A stretch of 64,000 nucleotides of DNA. It comes from Isoetes taiwanensis (Eukaryota; Streptophyta; Lycopodiopsida; Isoetales; Isoetaceae). A program made the translations under genes and the position numbers. The stretch is taken from positions 2,434,182-2,498,181 of the forward strand of contig JAJEKV010000059.1 of NCBI GenBank assembly GCA_021234155.1. The letters run 5' to 3'. The notes below the pieces were generated by a model. That model was not told the DNA's origin. It did not search any database and was given only the letters and a program-made list of their open reading frames with translations. Positions 53,047-64,000 of this stretch are shown here, piece after piece; within the stretch, counting starts at the first letter, position 1, and every line of letters starts with the position of its first letter.

Positions 53047-54479
53047 GAGTCATTGTACTAGCAGATCCTGGGCAAGCTGTTAATGATGAAAGGCTAGGGG
53101 CAATTTCAATGTTGGAAGACAACTGGAAAGGTAAGGGAATGTTTTGGTTGTGTCAAGCAATTGGAGGTTCCTTGCATCATGCCATGGCCTATGAATAGTG
53201 TTCAGTTTGTGGAGGATTACCTTTTTCCAGAGCCAGAGGTTGTTGGGGATAATGATTGTCTTGATCCTGATCCATTGGCAGTGGGTACCCTGAACCTAGG
53301 CAAACGGGGAGAAGTATCAGTTGTCAGACATTATCTTAGCAAGAGAGCCAAGTTGATTAGTGATACAACACCTGAGACTATGTTGAAGGTTAGGGGCTTA
53401 CATTGTTGTTGGGCTAGTTGTATGCAATTCTTTACAAGAGAACAATTGGTGGAAGCAAGAGCCACTATTCAAGAGTATACTGTTGATGAAAGAAGGACCT
53501 ACATGTACTCAATTTTCGAGCATGCACTTCAGGATGAAAGAGATCCAAAAAATAAAAGATACCCTTTGCTAGGCAAATGGATATGTAAAAAAGCATGGCG
53601 GAGTATCCATGCAATTCCAGATTCATCATGGTACAATTACAAAAAAAAGCAGGCAGAAGGGACAAGGATTGCTTTGCATGGAAATAATGGCTTGTTGAGA
53701 CCAACCGCTAGGACATTGGCTGCGAGGGAGATATTTGAAAAATATATTGAGTTCAATGCAGAGTGTATGCCACACAAAAGCAGAAGGGATGAGAAGAGAA
53801 CAGCAGTTGTTGAGAAAAGGTTACCATCACATTGTACTCAAAAAAGTATTTTGGAGGAAGTGAATTCCCTACTTCGAGAATTGGAAATTCCTCCAATATC
53901 CCAACCTAGCTTTAGTAGGCTATGGAAGAAGCATTTCAATCATGTGACCATAGCAACTTCAAACAACTTTGCAACCAGAGTCAAAGGGCTAGGATCTAGT
54001 GCACAGGTTGGACCTTCACGTGCTAGAGCTCAAGATCTGCCTAGAAGGCTCCTCGTGCAACCCAATAATTGTGCTTGGGGTTTTTGATGCCTGGGCATAC
54101 CCATGAGGATGTGGATGCATTTTTTGGCAAGTATAGTTGTGTACTGAAGCAGCACTACTCCAAACCCTATAGGCTCTCTCGTAAAAGAGTGCCTGATTGG
54201 AAGAGTTTTGTGGATGGTTATACCTTGGATCTTGAAGCTCATTCTAGGCCTCTTCAATTCACCACTTTCTGGGTGGGAGATGGGATTCCAATATTTCAAT
54301 GGAAGACGAGACCTTCAGAGGAAGAGTGGAGAGGAGGGGAGGAAATATGGCATAGGGATGAGAATAGCAAGCCTATGATGCCTCCAGGTAGAAATGTGAG
54401 GATTACAATACCTCAAGAGACAAGGAAGAAGGCTATGATATCTTTGGGGTTGCTTGAAGAAACTGAAAGAATTATGTAA
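53047..54479 (+). pseudogene. DUF7869-like element gene, internally deleted and frameshifted
   Basis: The main frame (53161-54087) gives 'RGLHCCWASCMQFFTREQLV', 'ERRTYMYSIFEHALQDERDP', 'YPLLGKWICKKAWRSIHAIP' and 'SWYNYKKKQAEG'. This N-terminal pattern is typical of the widespread repeat-borne proteins that end in DUF7869. Near 54030 comes 'DLPRRLLVQPNNCAWGF', then in another frame 'LGFLMPGHTHEDVDAFFGKY' (54080-54140) and a ~110-residue tail. In full-length members a long central segment with the substrate-like catalytic core separates these; here it is deleted between ~53990 and 54030. An upstream frame (53047-53150, 'ADPGQAVNDERLGAISMLED') may be a 5' exon. These genes behave like transposon cargo; biochemical function is not established to my knowledge. 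Confidence 0.55.
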
Positions 54480-57000
54480 ATTTTCTTCTTCACGTCTTTT
54501 GCAATATGTGTTATTTTGTCAAGTATTGGCTTTTTTGTGAATTATATGAAATTACATTTGCATACTTTTTGGGTGAAACGGGTAAATTTTTATATGCTAC
54601 TAAAAAGGCACACTTTGAAAACACTCCAAAAATTACGACATATTCTAAATTTATTTGAATGATGGTTGAACACTGTCGTTAAGAAAATGTGATAGGATAA
54701 TGTTCAGATTTTAAAACTCTCAGAACAGATGCCCCTCGAGAAATGAATACATTTCACCTTATGTGACTTGCAGCAGCAAAGATTCTCGTTTTTTCAAGGA
54801 TCACGGCCAAGCTTATATGCCTAATTAAAAAACCATGTATATTCTTTCCTGCAGGATCAAATATCACAAATTTGACCCATCTGCATGCAAAATAAAGCAA
54901 ATGACTTAAAAGACATGAAAGTTTGAAGTGGTTTGCTCTCTACCTTTACGTCGGATAAATATACAAAACCATGATGTGTTTGCTCTTTTGGACGAAGAGA
55001 GATAAAACATCTCTCATATCCTGGAAGGCTTCAGCGTGATACCTCTAATGGAAACCTCAAACTCAAAAGACTCAGTTTTTGCATCTGATATATTTTGTCT
55101 TTATAGAAAGGAAAGCATCAAAGTGAGTATAGAAAGGAAAGCATCAACGTGGGCATCTCAAATAAGAACCATAAAACCTCAGTTATGGACTCGAATATAC
55201 AGATCTACCTCATTGTGCTCTGTGACCAAGAAAATACATTGACTTCCACATCTTCTTAGCTTCTTCATTAAAACACTTGGATGCTAAGAGGAACTACTAA
55301 GAAAATTAATGATTTCTTTATTGCAAATGTTACATAAGAAAAGACATACCTGTTCATTACAAATGCACTGGTACTTGTACTTGATAGCCACCTAGGCTCT
55401 ATAGAATAGCATCAAGATGTTTATCTGAGCAGCCAAAGGGTACATGCTTCTAGAGGTGCTGCAAAAAGATAGAATGAAGTTAGAGTTTAACATGGAAGCA
55501 GGGTTCCTATTATAGAGACGGTTGTACAATTGGAATCCAAGAAATTACTATCTAAACAGCAAAAAGATCATCATAGATCAAGGTCCAAATACAATTAAAT
55601 AACTCCAAGACATACCTGGGCCATCTAATAGTACCTCTGGAGCCAAGGCCATGAGACCAAAAGTGCAAAGCAAAGGATGCTGGAAATTAAGGTCAAAGTT
55701 ATCACATGAAAGTCATCATATGCATGTGTCGAAAGTAGAAAAATAAAGCATAGTCTTTCTGTGCATGTGTTGAAAGTAGCAAAATAAATCATCATATCGA
55801 CAACATCCAAGAGACATGCTCCAAAAAAACCTTCTACAGACTCAATGTAAGAAATCACTGCCATAACCATTGAGCAATGCTGAAGGTCTTTTCATATACT
55901 TATCTTCACAGAGAATTACAAATGACATGCAGCAACAATATTGACAATGATTGTCCATAATAAACTTGCACAAAAAGTAAAGATATTGACCTTCTCAGCT
56001 ACGGTCCAACCTGATAAGAAGTAATGGTTCAGAACTTGAAAATCAGAACCTGAAAATCAAAGCCATCTATTGATATGAAGGTACATTAGGTTATGCAGGC
56101 ATTTGAAACTTACAAACATGTGAAAAGCCTCCTCTAAATATAATATTGTCTGACTCAAAAAAAGTGGGGACGCAACTGCATAGATACTAATAATGAAACT
56201 CTATAACTATTTGTATTCTCACCTATGAAACTCTTTTTCAGGCTGCAAAGGTCATATACCTTCTCTATTCGAAGTTCCTGCTATAATCTAAACCCCATGT
56301 CCAAAAACATGTCCCTTGCAGTGAGTAAGATTGTCTGTTTGATATGAACTCTAGGCACAACATTGTCAGCATTTTTCTTAACTGCACATCCCGACAACTA
56401 CAAAACTCGGTTTTGATTCTCATTATTGTATTGAATATGATTACTCTAGTATTATGCAACATAAAGCCTTCAAGTATTCCATCTTATCAAACATACGGAA
56501 GAAAAGAAGGAAGAAAAGGAATACCATTAAGCTGGGTAAGAAGCAGAGGTAGAGGCAAGAAAGAGTTGCAAATCTTCAGAGGTCTATACAACAGAGCAAA
56601 AGCCCGTCCTTGAATATGGTATACCTGCAATAATAATAGATATATAAATCAGACATAGCAGGGAAGCCGAAACCTCATTTGTTGGATGAATACGAAACAC
56701 AACCTTCAGTCCTGATAGTTTGCCGTAGGAGATAAGCCCTACTGTCAAATCCAAGCAATCACCTCAAAGACATCTGACATTTGATGACGCTCAGAAGGAT
56801 GCCGACACCAATTCGGATCTACCCATTTCATGAAGAAAACCAAATTGCCAACAAATTCATCAAACTTAAAGGAGTAGAAATCTAAACGCATGCCAATCCA
56901 ATTGGCCAGCATGCATGCCTCCAGAGCTGCAAGGACGGATAAAGGCATCCGCTAAAGGCTCGGAATGGATCGAGCAATCCCAAAACCTAAATTTAATAAT
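54480..57000. other. No gene recognised
   Basis: AT-rich. The block ~55755-55840 (GCATGTGTTGAAAGTAG ... ACAACATCCAAGA) matches ~47262-47345 in the same orientation. The minus-strand frame at 56745-56948 ('FDEFVGNLVFFMKWVDPNWC') looks protein-like but is unrecognised. Confidence 0.4.
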
Positions 57001-57019
57001 CATATGAAAATCCACAAAC

Positions 57020-57110
57020 CCGATTTTTGGAATACCTGTAAATTTTTCCGGCCGGTAGAAGCTCCTAGACCTTAGAAAACTTACCTGAAAATAAAATCCA
57101 AAAAGTTTGC
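57020..57110. repeat. Diverged copy of ~34300-34390
   Basis: Shared landmarks GATTTTTGGA, TTTTTCCGGCCG and CTTAGAAAA are in the same order and orientation. May be the 5' region of a dispersed element or duplicated gene. Confidence 0.5.
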
Positions 57111-57169
57111 GGCATGTCCACTTATACCCACGGTGCACCCCCACTTATACCGTGACGTATCACGACTAT

Positions 57170-57245
57170 TTGTACGTATAGCGTATAAATACGTGGAACG
57201 TCACATTCTCTCCTCCTTGAAAATGATGATGTCCTCAGCATCAAG
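57170..57245 (-). mobile_element. Possible end of a Ty3/gypsy polyprotein and 3' LTR start
   Basis: On the minus strand 'LDAEDIIIFKEE' is followed by a purine-rich GGAGGAGAGAA and TGTGACGTTCC, the order polyprotein end, polypurine tract, LTR start seen in plant gypsy elements. The LTR-like start resembles 43723. No intact pol motifs were found to the right. Confidence 0.35.
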
Positions 57246-57249
57246 GGTA

Positions 57250-60200
57250 AGCCAGGGTCACGAAACGCTCCCATGTACAGGTGACGAGGTAGACGGTAAG
57301 GTCTCCCCTCCTTGAAGAGGTGATGTGAGGTTATAAGTCACACAGAAGTCGCCATGTTCAAAGTGATCAATTTTGAAATGACTTGTCATGTGCAATTTAT
57401 AGGTAATACGGCAGACAACTTAATGGAAATGTGCGATAGAAATGCACATGTAAGGTTCAAGCTAGTTTGAGATCGAACAGTGCAAAAGGAAAAGTAAAGG
57501 AGTAAATAAGATGGTAGGTAATATAACTCCATGTAGTTCATGGTGGCAATCATACGTGTAGACACGGAAAGGTCCGTTGACGAGAACAGGTGGTTTAGAT
57601 ATAGATAGAGTGGGGCAGGAGTTGGTATGCGACAACTATAGTACGCCATACTGCACTGCAAGCGGAAGGGTAGGAAGTTTTACTAAGGGCTGAGGACTAA
57701 ATGGAATAGTAAATATCCCATTAATAGATCGGTAATCTGGTTAAAATACTAGAGGTTTGGAATAACGAGTGGAAATATATCCGTCGTGGATCTTTATTGC
57801 AGGGAAAGAAATGGATATCATAAGATGTGTGATCCCATGGAATCACTGGAATTGAAGGGATCTGAGAAGGGATACTTAATAGTTACGGCAATCTGGTGGT
57901 TATTTGGCATATATATACGATGTTGGTGGTGCGTTAAGTTGGCCATTGATGAAGAGGATACGAGTCGCTTTATGATGATACTAAATATACCACCACCATA
58001 CAGGTGAGAGTGAATTGGCCAAGGGTTAGGGCCATACGACAGGTTACAGGGGTAACGTACCAAGGTACGAGCTAATTCATTAGAAGTGGCAGCTCCGATA
58101 ATGGTGGCAAAAATATAGAAGTCCAATGCTACATTGTAAACTATTGCGATTGATTTGAGGTATGATTCATTGGAAAATGAAGATGAATGTCGTGTAACGA
58201 CGGCGGTTCATGAATTATGGATTATTAAATAATCCAAATTTTGCGTCTAAGTTCCTTAGATTTACAACGTAGATGCAAGGGTACGGGTCTGGACATATAA
58301 GGACGTAATTTTTAGACGATGAATTTATATTCACGTCCATTCCGGCGAGGTGGCCAAGTGTGGAACATAGTGTATCCACAGAATGGAAAGAATTGCAGGC
58401 GAAAATAAGCAAAGGCAAGAAGTGGCTGCTTATACGTCCAAGAGGACGGAAAAGACCAATTGCGAGTAGATGATGCAATTGTCCAGAAGCCGTAAGTGGT
58501 GCGGTGATGCCATATTATCATTGGAGGGTGATCTCCAAGAAATGATAGGTAAACATGGTAGTTGTTATAAACAACATTTCAAATAGAGGAGATTAAAAGG
58601 GACACTTTGAATAACTCAAGGTGTGGAATACGACAAGGTAGGTACCTGATGGACAACTTTCCAAGGAGAATGTCCTCTAGACGGGGTACTGTGACTTGGC
58701 TCTCCAGGAGTAGCGTCCAGGTGGTAGATGCGTACTTGGAACATGAGTTCACAACCCATATGATTGTGGATGATGTGACTAGAGCTCGGTGATCAAGCCA
58801 AAGTAGGCTTTGCATATGAGGATTTATGATAGACACTGTGAAGCGGTGGTAAAAACCACGACACCCATGTAGGACAAGATAACAAGCCAAGAAATAGGTT
58901 CGAGAGGAGAAGATGTTGAACTGATGGTGGATTACATAATCCACTAATTTGTCGTATGAAAGTAGATTAAGATGACTTTCTGGAAACAGAGTATACATGG
59001 CAAAATACATGTATAAACATATGGTTGGTGAGGATCGTACTATATAGTTAATGACTATAAACGGAGCTATGTGGCTATATCTAGCAACCTTATACGACAC
59101 TAGACTTTAGTAGTATGAGATACTACATGATTGATACGGGAAGGCTGTCGAGTTTGGCATTCGAATTCATACTAGATACTAATAGGGGCATAGATGAAAA
59201 AAAAAATTAGCCCCGATATGATATACACGAGATAAGAAATTTAAGTGAAGGATATAGCTAGAGTAAATCTAGCATATATGGTGATGCTATATGAACAAAC
59301 ATCCCGAGGATGGCTAGAACAAAGGTGAAAGAACCGGTTAATGTTTCTAATGTCTAAATACCGATGAGCTGATCAGTAGTTAGACGCTGAGGATAGCTAT
59401 TGGGTGAGAGAATAACAAAAGATATATGTTATGTCCTGTCCAATAATGAAAGACACAAAGGATCCGGACGGGAAGGTCTACACCGTGTATGGCTATGACT
59501 TTTAGACCCATAAGAGGTCAAGGAATTGGATATCACTATGGCAGTTGCGAACGAAGGTGCGGACATAAGGGTGTATGGTATGAGATTGGGACAGCAATGC
59601 CCTCGTCTCATTATGAGGGGTCCAAAGACAACAGTTGAATTTAATCAAAAGTTGAAGTGAGTAAGGTAAAGGTGACAAAGCGGAAGGAGCCTTCGGAAAA
59701 GCTCTTCGACTGGGGTAATACTATTTGGAGATTTTCCTGTAACCGCATTCAAGATCACAGGGTATTGACGTACTAAAGTAGCCAGAGGCTCAAAAGGCAT
59801 GGTGGAACTACTCGGGAAGCCCATCAAAATGTGGATAGCATCTACACCAACATAGAGTTGGCCACTCTTTATGGAAAGAAACCGGCGGCTCATCCAAAAT
59901 AGAAAAGCAGACCGAAAATGGGTTTGGTTTGAATGAACTATCAAGGTTACACGTAAGCCAAGTTAGAGCAGAACTCTAGCATTGGGGAGGAAAGCTTATA
60001 TGTTGACCACATACGTATTATGTACACATACGGTAAACATGTTGGTGAAACAAGCTTGACAGTGACATGGAGAGGGAAAGACATGTCGAAGGCCAAACTG
60101 ACAGTGAGGGTTTGGAGGATGTCTGGATTGTGCAAGTCAATCCACTACAAGTTAACAGTAGGATATTGTAGTTGGCATTGAAAATAAATGTCAACGACCA

Positions 60201-60890
60201 GAGAATAAAGCCTAAGATGATGAAGTTGAAGCATACAGTAGTATAAGTTGAGGGTAGGTGGCGGATAGCAGTTACCTACTAAAGCTCAAAATGTGTCTTA
60301 CATAGACACCAAAGATTAAATTACACAATTGATTGAGTCAGGGAAAGATAACCCTTTGGGTTACACGGATGCATAAGTTAGAGATATGTCCGAATTAGAT
60401 CAGACATGGGTGGTTTATAACGAGTTACAAAGTGCAACTCAGGCGCCCTGATGACTCTAGGTGCATTGGCTACTTAAGGTATAAGTATGGCTGGAGGTAA
60501 CTTATGAACCCTGAGATTGCGCAATGTCTAAAGTAGATAATGACAATGGCATATTATGAGGACAAGTCACGTGTAATGCTACAGTAGCAGCATAACATTA
60601 TGACAAAAGATGCCAAGGACTAACATTTGTAGAGGGTGACAATGTGGGTTGATAATCCCCACTGAGACGCGACCTAAAGAACATAATGGTAATGGAGTGT
60701 GCATAACTATAGCCTTGAAACAAGACATTTACAGCTGATGGCAAACACAAGTGGCGTGGATGCCCACATGAAGCTAAGAATATCGGAAGGCTAACTAGGT
60801 TGGTGACCTTGAAGAATAAGGCCCACAACCAAAGGAGAAAAATTGGGGCAATTTTGAAATAGAAGACGAAGTTACTTTAGAAAAGTAGAA
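57250..60890. other. Unresolved degenerate sequence
   Basis: About 3.6 kb without a recognisable domain in any frame. It is rich in TAT/GTA/TAG words; open frames are few and the longest (58579-59100, minus) has noncoding-like composition. Position beside a possible gypsy 3' end suggests a strongly mutated retrotransposon body, but no RT, RNase H or integrase motif can be read. Confidence 0.3.
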
Positions 60891-60899
60891 CAAAAGCTA

Positions 60900-61018
60900 T
60901 AACGTGGTAAATGAGTTTGGCTTGGTGGTAGAAGATCAAGGGTTCAAGTCCTAGCAATAGACTTTTGTAGAAGGGTGTGCTACTCTAGGCAAACAGAATA
61001 TTAGGTATTATTATTATA
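60900..61018 (+). mobile_element. SINE-like tRNA-derived fragment
   Basis: TGGCTTGGTGG (60918-60928) fits a pol III A box and GGGTTCAAGTCC (60941-60952) a B box, followed ~65 bp later by a TATTATTATTAT tail. The boxes are closer together than in a tRNA, as some plant SINEs show. No target-site duplication seen. Confidence 0.35.
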
Positions 61019-61149
61019 AGAAGGACGTAAAACAAATACACACTGACCCCAATTTTTGGTCCACTGTTGAAACTGTTAGTTTTTTTTGGTCCACACATAC
61101 TTTATTCAGAGATCACAGAAAAACCTACGTGTAGATCTGTGGATGTGTG

Positions 61150-61415
61150 GTTTTGCTGATTGAAGGTGTTGTTTTTAAAGTGGACACGAAATGTCCACAG
61201 TTATTTTTTCAAGGAGTTGTGGTTTTTATTTTTTTGGAGATGTGGTTTTTTAAGGAGGTATGTTTTTTGTTAAAAGAATTATGGTTTTTGGTTTTTGAGG
61301 TTACATTGTTTTTAAGGAGGTGTATTTTTTTGAAACGTGGTTTCTAAGTAAGTGTAGTTTTTAAGAAGGCATTTTTTAAAGGATGTATAGTTCTCTAAAT
61401 CGGTGTGGTTTTTAA
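61150..61415. repeat. Degenerate T/G-rich minisatellite
   Basis: Units related to TGTGGTTTTTAAGGAGGTG recur every ~20-30 bp with many changes. It directly precedes the CCACCTAGG minisatellite but shares no sequence with it. Confidence 0.6.
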
Positions 61416-61429
61416 GGCTCAAACATGCC

Positions 61430-64000
61430 ACATAGGCTCCAACATACCACCTAGGCTCCAACTATGCCACGTGGGCTCCAACATGCCACCTAGGCTACAC
61501 CATGCCAAGGTGGCTTCAACTTGCCACCTAGGATCCAACATGCCACCTAGGCTCCAACATGCCACCTAGGCACCAACATGCCACCTAGCATGTCGAGGTG
61601 GCTCCAACATGCCACCTAGTCCAACATGCCACCTAGGATCCAACGTGCCACCTAGGCTCAAACATGCCAAGGTGGCTCCAACTTGCCACCTATATAGGGT
61701 CCAACATGCCACCTAGACTCCAACATGCCACCTAACATGCTGAGGTGGCACAAACATGCAACCTAGGCTCCAACATGTCACCTAGACTCCAACTATGCCA
61801 CGTGGGCTCTAACATGCCACCTAGGTTACAACTATGCCATGTGGGCTGCAACATGCCACCTAGGCTCTACCATGCCAAGGTGGCTCAAACATGCCAACTA
61901 GGATCCGACATGCCACCGAGGCTCCAACATGCCACCTAGGCTCAAACGTGCTAGGGTAGGTTCAACTTGCCACCTAGGATCCAACATGCCACCTAGGCTC
62001 CAACTATGCCACGTGGGCTCCAACATGCCACCTAGGCTCCACCATGTCAAGGTGGCTCAAACATGCCACCTAGGCTCCAACATGCCACCTAACATGCTGA
62101 GGTGGCTCAAACATGCCACCTAGGCTCCAACTATGCCACATGGGATCCAACATGCCACCTAGGCTCCAACATGCCACCTAGGCTCAAACATGCCAAGGTG
62201 GGCCCAACTTGCCACCTAGGATCCAACATGCCACCTAGGCTCCAACTATGCCACATGGGCTCCAACATGCCACCTAGACTCCAACTATGCCACATGGGCT
62301 CCAACATGCCACCTAGGCTCCAACTATGCCACCTAGCATGCCGAGGTGGCTCAAACATGCCACCTAGGCTCCAACATGCCACCTAGGCTCCAACTATGCC
62401 ACATGGGCTCCAACATGCCACCTAGGCTCCACCATGCCAAGATGGCTCCAACTTGCCACCTAAGATCCAACATGCCACCTAGGCTCAAACATGCCAAGGT
62501 GGCTCCAACTTGCCACCTGGGATCTGACATGCCACCTAGGCTCCAACTATTCCACGTGGGCTCCAACATGCCACCTAGGCTTCACCATGCCAAGGTGGCT
62601 CCAACTTGCCCCCTGGGATCCGACATGCCACCTAGGCTCAAACATGCCAAGGTGGGTCCAACTTGCGACCCAGGATCCAACATGCCAAGGTGGCTCCAAC
62701 TATGCCACGTGGGCTCCAACATGCCACCTAGACTCCACCATGCCAAGGTGGCTCAAATATGCCACCTAGGATTCAACATGCCACCTAACATGCCGAGGTG
62801 GCTCCAACATGCCACCTAGGCTCCAACATGCCACCTAGGCTCCGATTATGTGACATGGGCTCCAACATGCCACCTACGCTACACCATGCCAACTAGGATC
62901 CAACATGGGCTCCAACTATGCCACATGGGCTCCAACATGCCACATAGGCTCCACCATGCCAAGGTGGCTCCAACTTGCCACCTAGGATCCAACATGCCAC
63001 CTAGGCTCAAACATGCCAAGGTGGCTCCAACTTGCCACCTAGGATCCGACATGCCACCTAGGCTCCAACTATGCCACGTGGGCTCCAACATGCCACCTAG
63101 GCTTCACCATGCCAATGTGGCTCCAACTTGCCACCTAGAATCCAACATGCCACCTAGGCTCAAACATGCCAAGGCGGATCCAACTTGCCACCTAGGATCC
63201 AACATGCCACCTAGACTCCAACTATGCCACGTGGGATCCAACATGCCACATAGCCTCCAACTATACCACATGGGCTCCAATATGCCACCTAGGCTCCACC
63301 ATGCCACCTAGGCTCCAACTATGCCACCTAGCATGCCGAGGTGACTCAAACATGCCACCTAGGCTCCAACGTGCCACCTAGGCTCCAACTATGCCACATG
63401 GGCTTCAACATCCCACCTAGGCTCCACCATGCCAAGGTGGCTCCAACTTGCCACCTAGGATCCAACATGCCACCTAGGCTCAAACATGCCATAGTGGCTC
63501 CAACTTGCCACCTAGGATTCGACATGCCACCTAGTCTACAACTATGCCACGTGGGCTCCAACATGCCACCTAGGCCTCACCATACCAAGGTGGCTCCAAC
63601 TTGCCACCTAGGATCCAACATGCCACCTAGGCTTAAACATGCCAAGGTGGGTCCAGCTTGCCACCTAGGATCCAACATGGCACCTAGGCTCCAACTATGC
63701 CACGTGAGCTCCAACATGCCACCTAGACTCCAACATGCCACATGGGCTCCACCATGGCAAGGTGGCTCAAATATCCCACCTAGGATCAAACATGCCACCT
63801 AACATGCCGAGGTGGCTCAAACATGCCACCTAGGCTCCGATATACGACATGGGCTCCAACATGCCACCTAGGCTACACGATGCCACCTAGGATCCAACAT
63901 GGGCTCCAACTATGCCTCATGGGCTCCAACATGCCACCTAGGCTCCACCATGCCAAGGTGGCTCCAACTTGCCACCTAGGATCCAACATGCCACCTAGGC
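61430..64000. repeat. 19-bp minisatellite with higher-order repeat, runs off the window
   Basis: More than 130 tandem units of ATGCCACCTAGGCTCCAAC and variants (TATGCCACGTGGGCTCCAAC, ATGCCAAGGTGGCTCCAACT, GGATCCAAC forms). Variants follow a repeated order: blocks starting near 62340, 62845 and 63335 correspond unit for unit, so a higher-order period of ~490-505 bp exists. The 19-bp unit is not a multiple of three, so 57-bp peptide repeats ('NMPPRLQLCHVGS') stay open on both strands; these are compositional, not genes. Confidence 0.95.

Noticed and set aside
58579..59100. 173-codon minus-strand frame
   Set aside because: Composition (Ser/Leu/Ile/Tyr-rich, no motif) looks noncoding and no family pattern could be read.
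61745..63802. Long frames on both strands with NMPPRLQLCHVGS peptide repeats
   Set aside because: They follow from tandem 19-bp units (57 bp = 19 codons) and occur in both strands; no start context or other coding signal.

Overview
This is a gene-poor, repeat-dense stretch of a land-plant nuclear genome. The plant signals are a UDP-glycosyltransferase with a PSPG box, a PLS-class PPR remnant, a remnant of the plant DUF248/PMT methyltransferase family, plant-style TATA boxes and GT-AG introns, and Helitron 3' ends of plant type. The mix of TEs, including an L1 ORF1 of Transposase_22 type and a DUF7869-like element, would fit a large-genome seed-free plant (fern or lycophyte) or a gymnosperm; that taxonomic guess is inference. 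The only gene that looks fully intact is the single-exon glycosyltransferase at 39.9-41.3 kb, together with two short unknown ORFs at 49.6 and 51.5 kb that have good TATA boxes.

Layout. 0-9 kb: a segmental duplication that joins a decayed hAT-like transposase (+) to a decayed ER signal peptidase SEC11 gene (-). An 8-exon SEC11 pseudogene can be read at 6.9-8.9 kb and its last three exons again at 4.2-4.7 kb; an L1-type LINE interrupts the first hAT copy. 9.4-12 kb: an unknown decayed gene, then a 1.2-kb retroposon with an 18-bp target-site duplication. 12.0-16.95 kb: the most unusual region. Two divergent gene remnants share a spacer full of the perfect palindrome CGGTATAAATTTATACCG. The rightward, intron-containing one appears to encode a ParB/sulfiredoxin-like domain followed by a DNA N4/N6-methylase-like domain; a MITE, indels in A-runs and CAG-to-TAG changes have broken it. 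17-18.4 kb: a MLKL-like (four-helix bundle plus kinase) gene with a frameshift and a premature stop.

18.7-39 kb: mostly noncoding. It holds foldback repeats with a GGAAACCCTTCC motif, a PPR pseudogene, a 2.67-kb non-autonomous DNA transposon flanked by TTAA whose empty site is preserved at 43.47 kb, Helitron termini, a MITE and a PMT-family remnant. 39.8-41.3 kb: the glycosyltransferase. 41.9-43.7 kb: an inverted copy of the repeat at 25.2-29.7 kb, ended by an LTR-like sequence.

46-54.5 kb: tandem repeats and a second palindrome-decorated cassette (motif CACGCYNRGCGTG, including an 87-bp tandem array) around three unknown ORFs, with two miRNA-like hairpins upstream of one of them, then an internally deleted DUF7869-type element gene. 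57.2-61 kb: unresolved degenerate sequence with a possible gypsy 3' end. 61.4-64 kb: a 19-bp minisatellite with higher-order structure that runs off the window.
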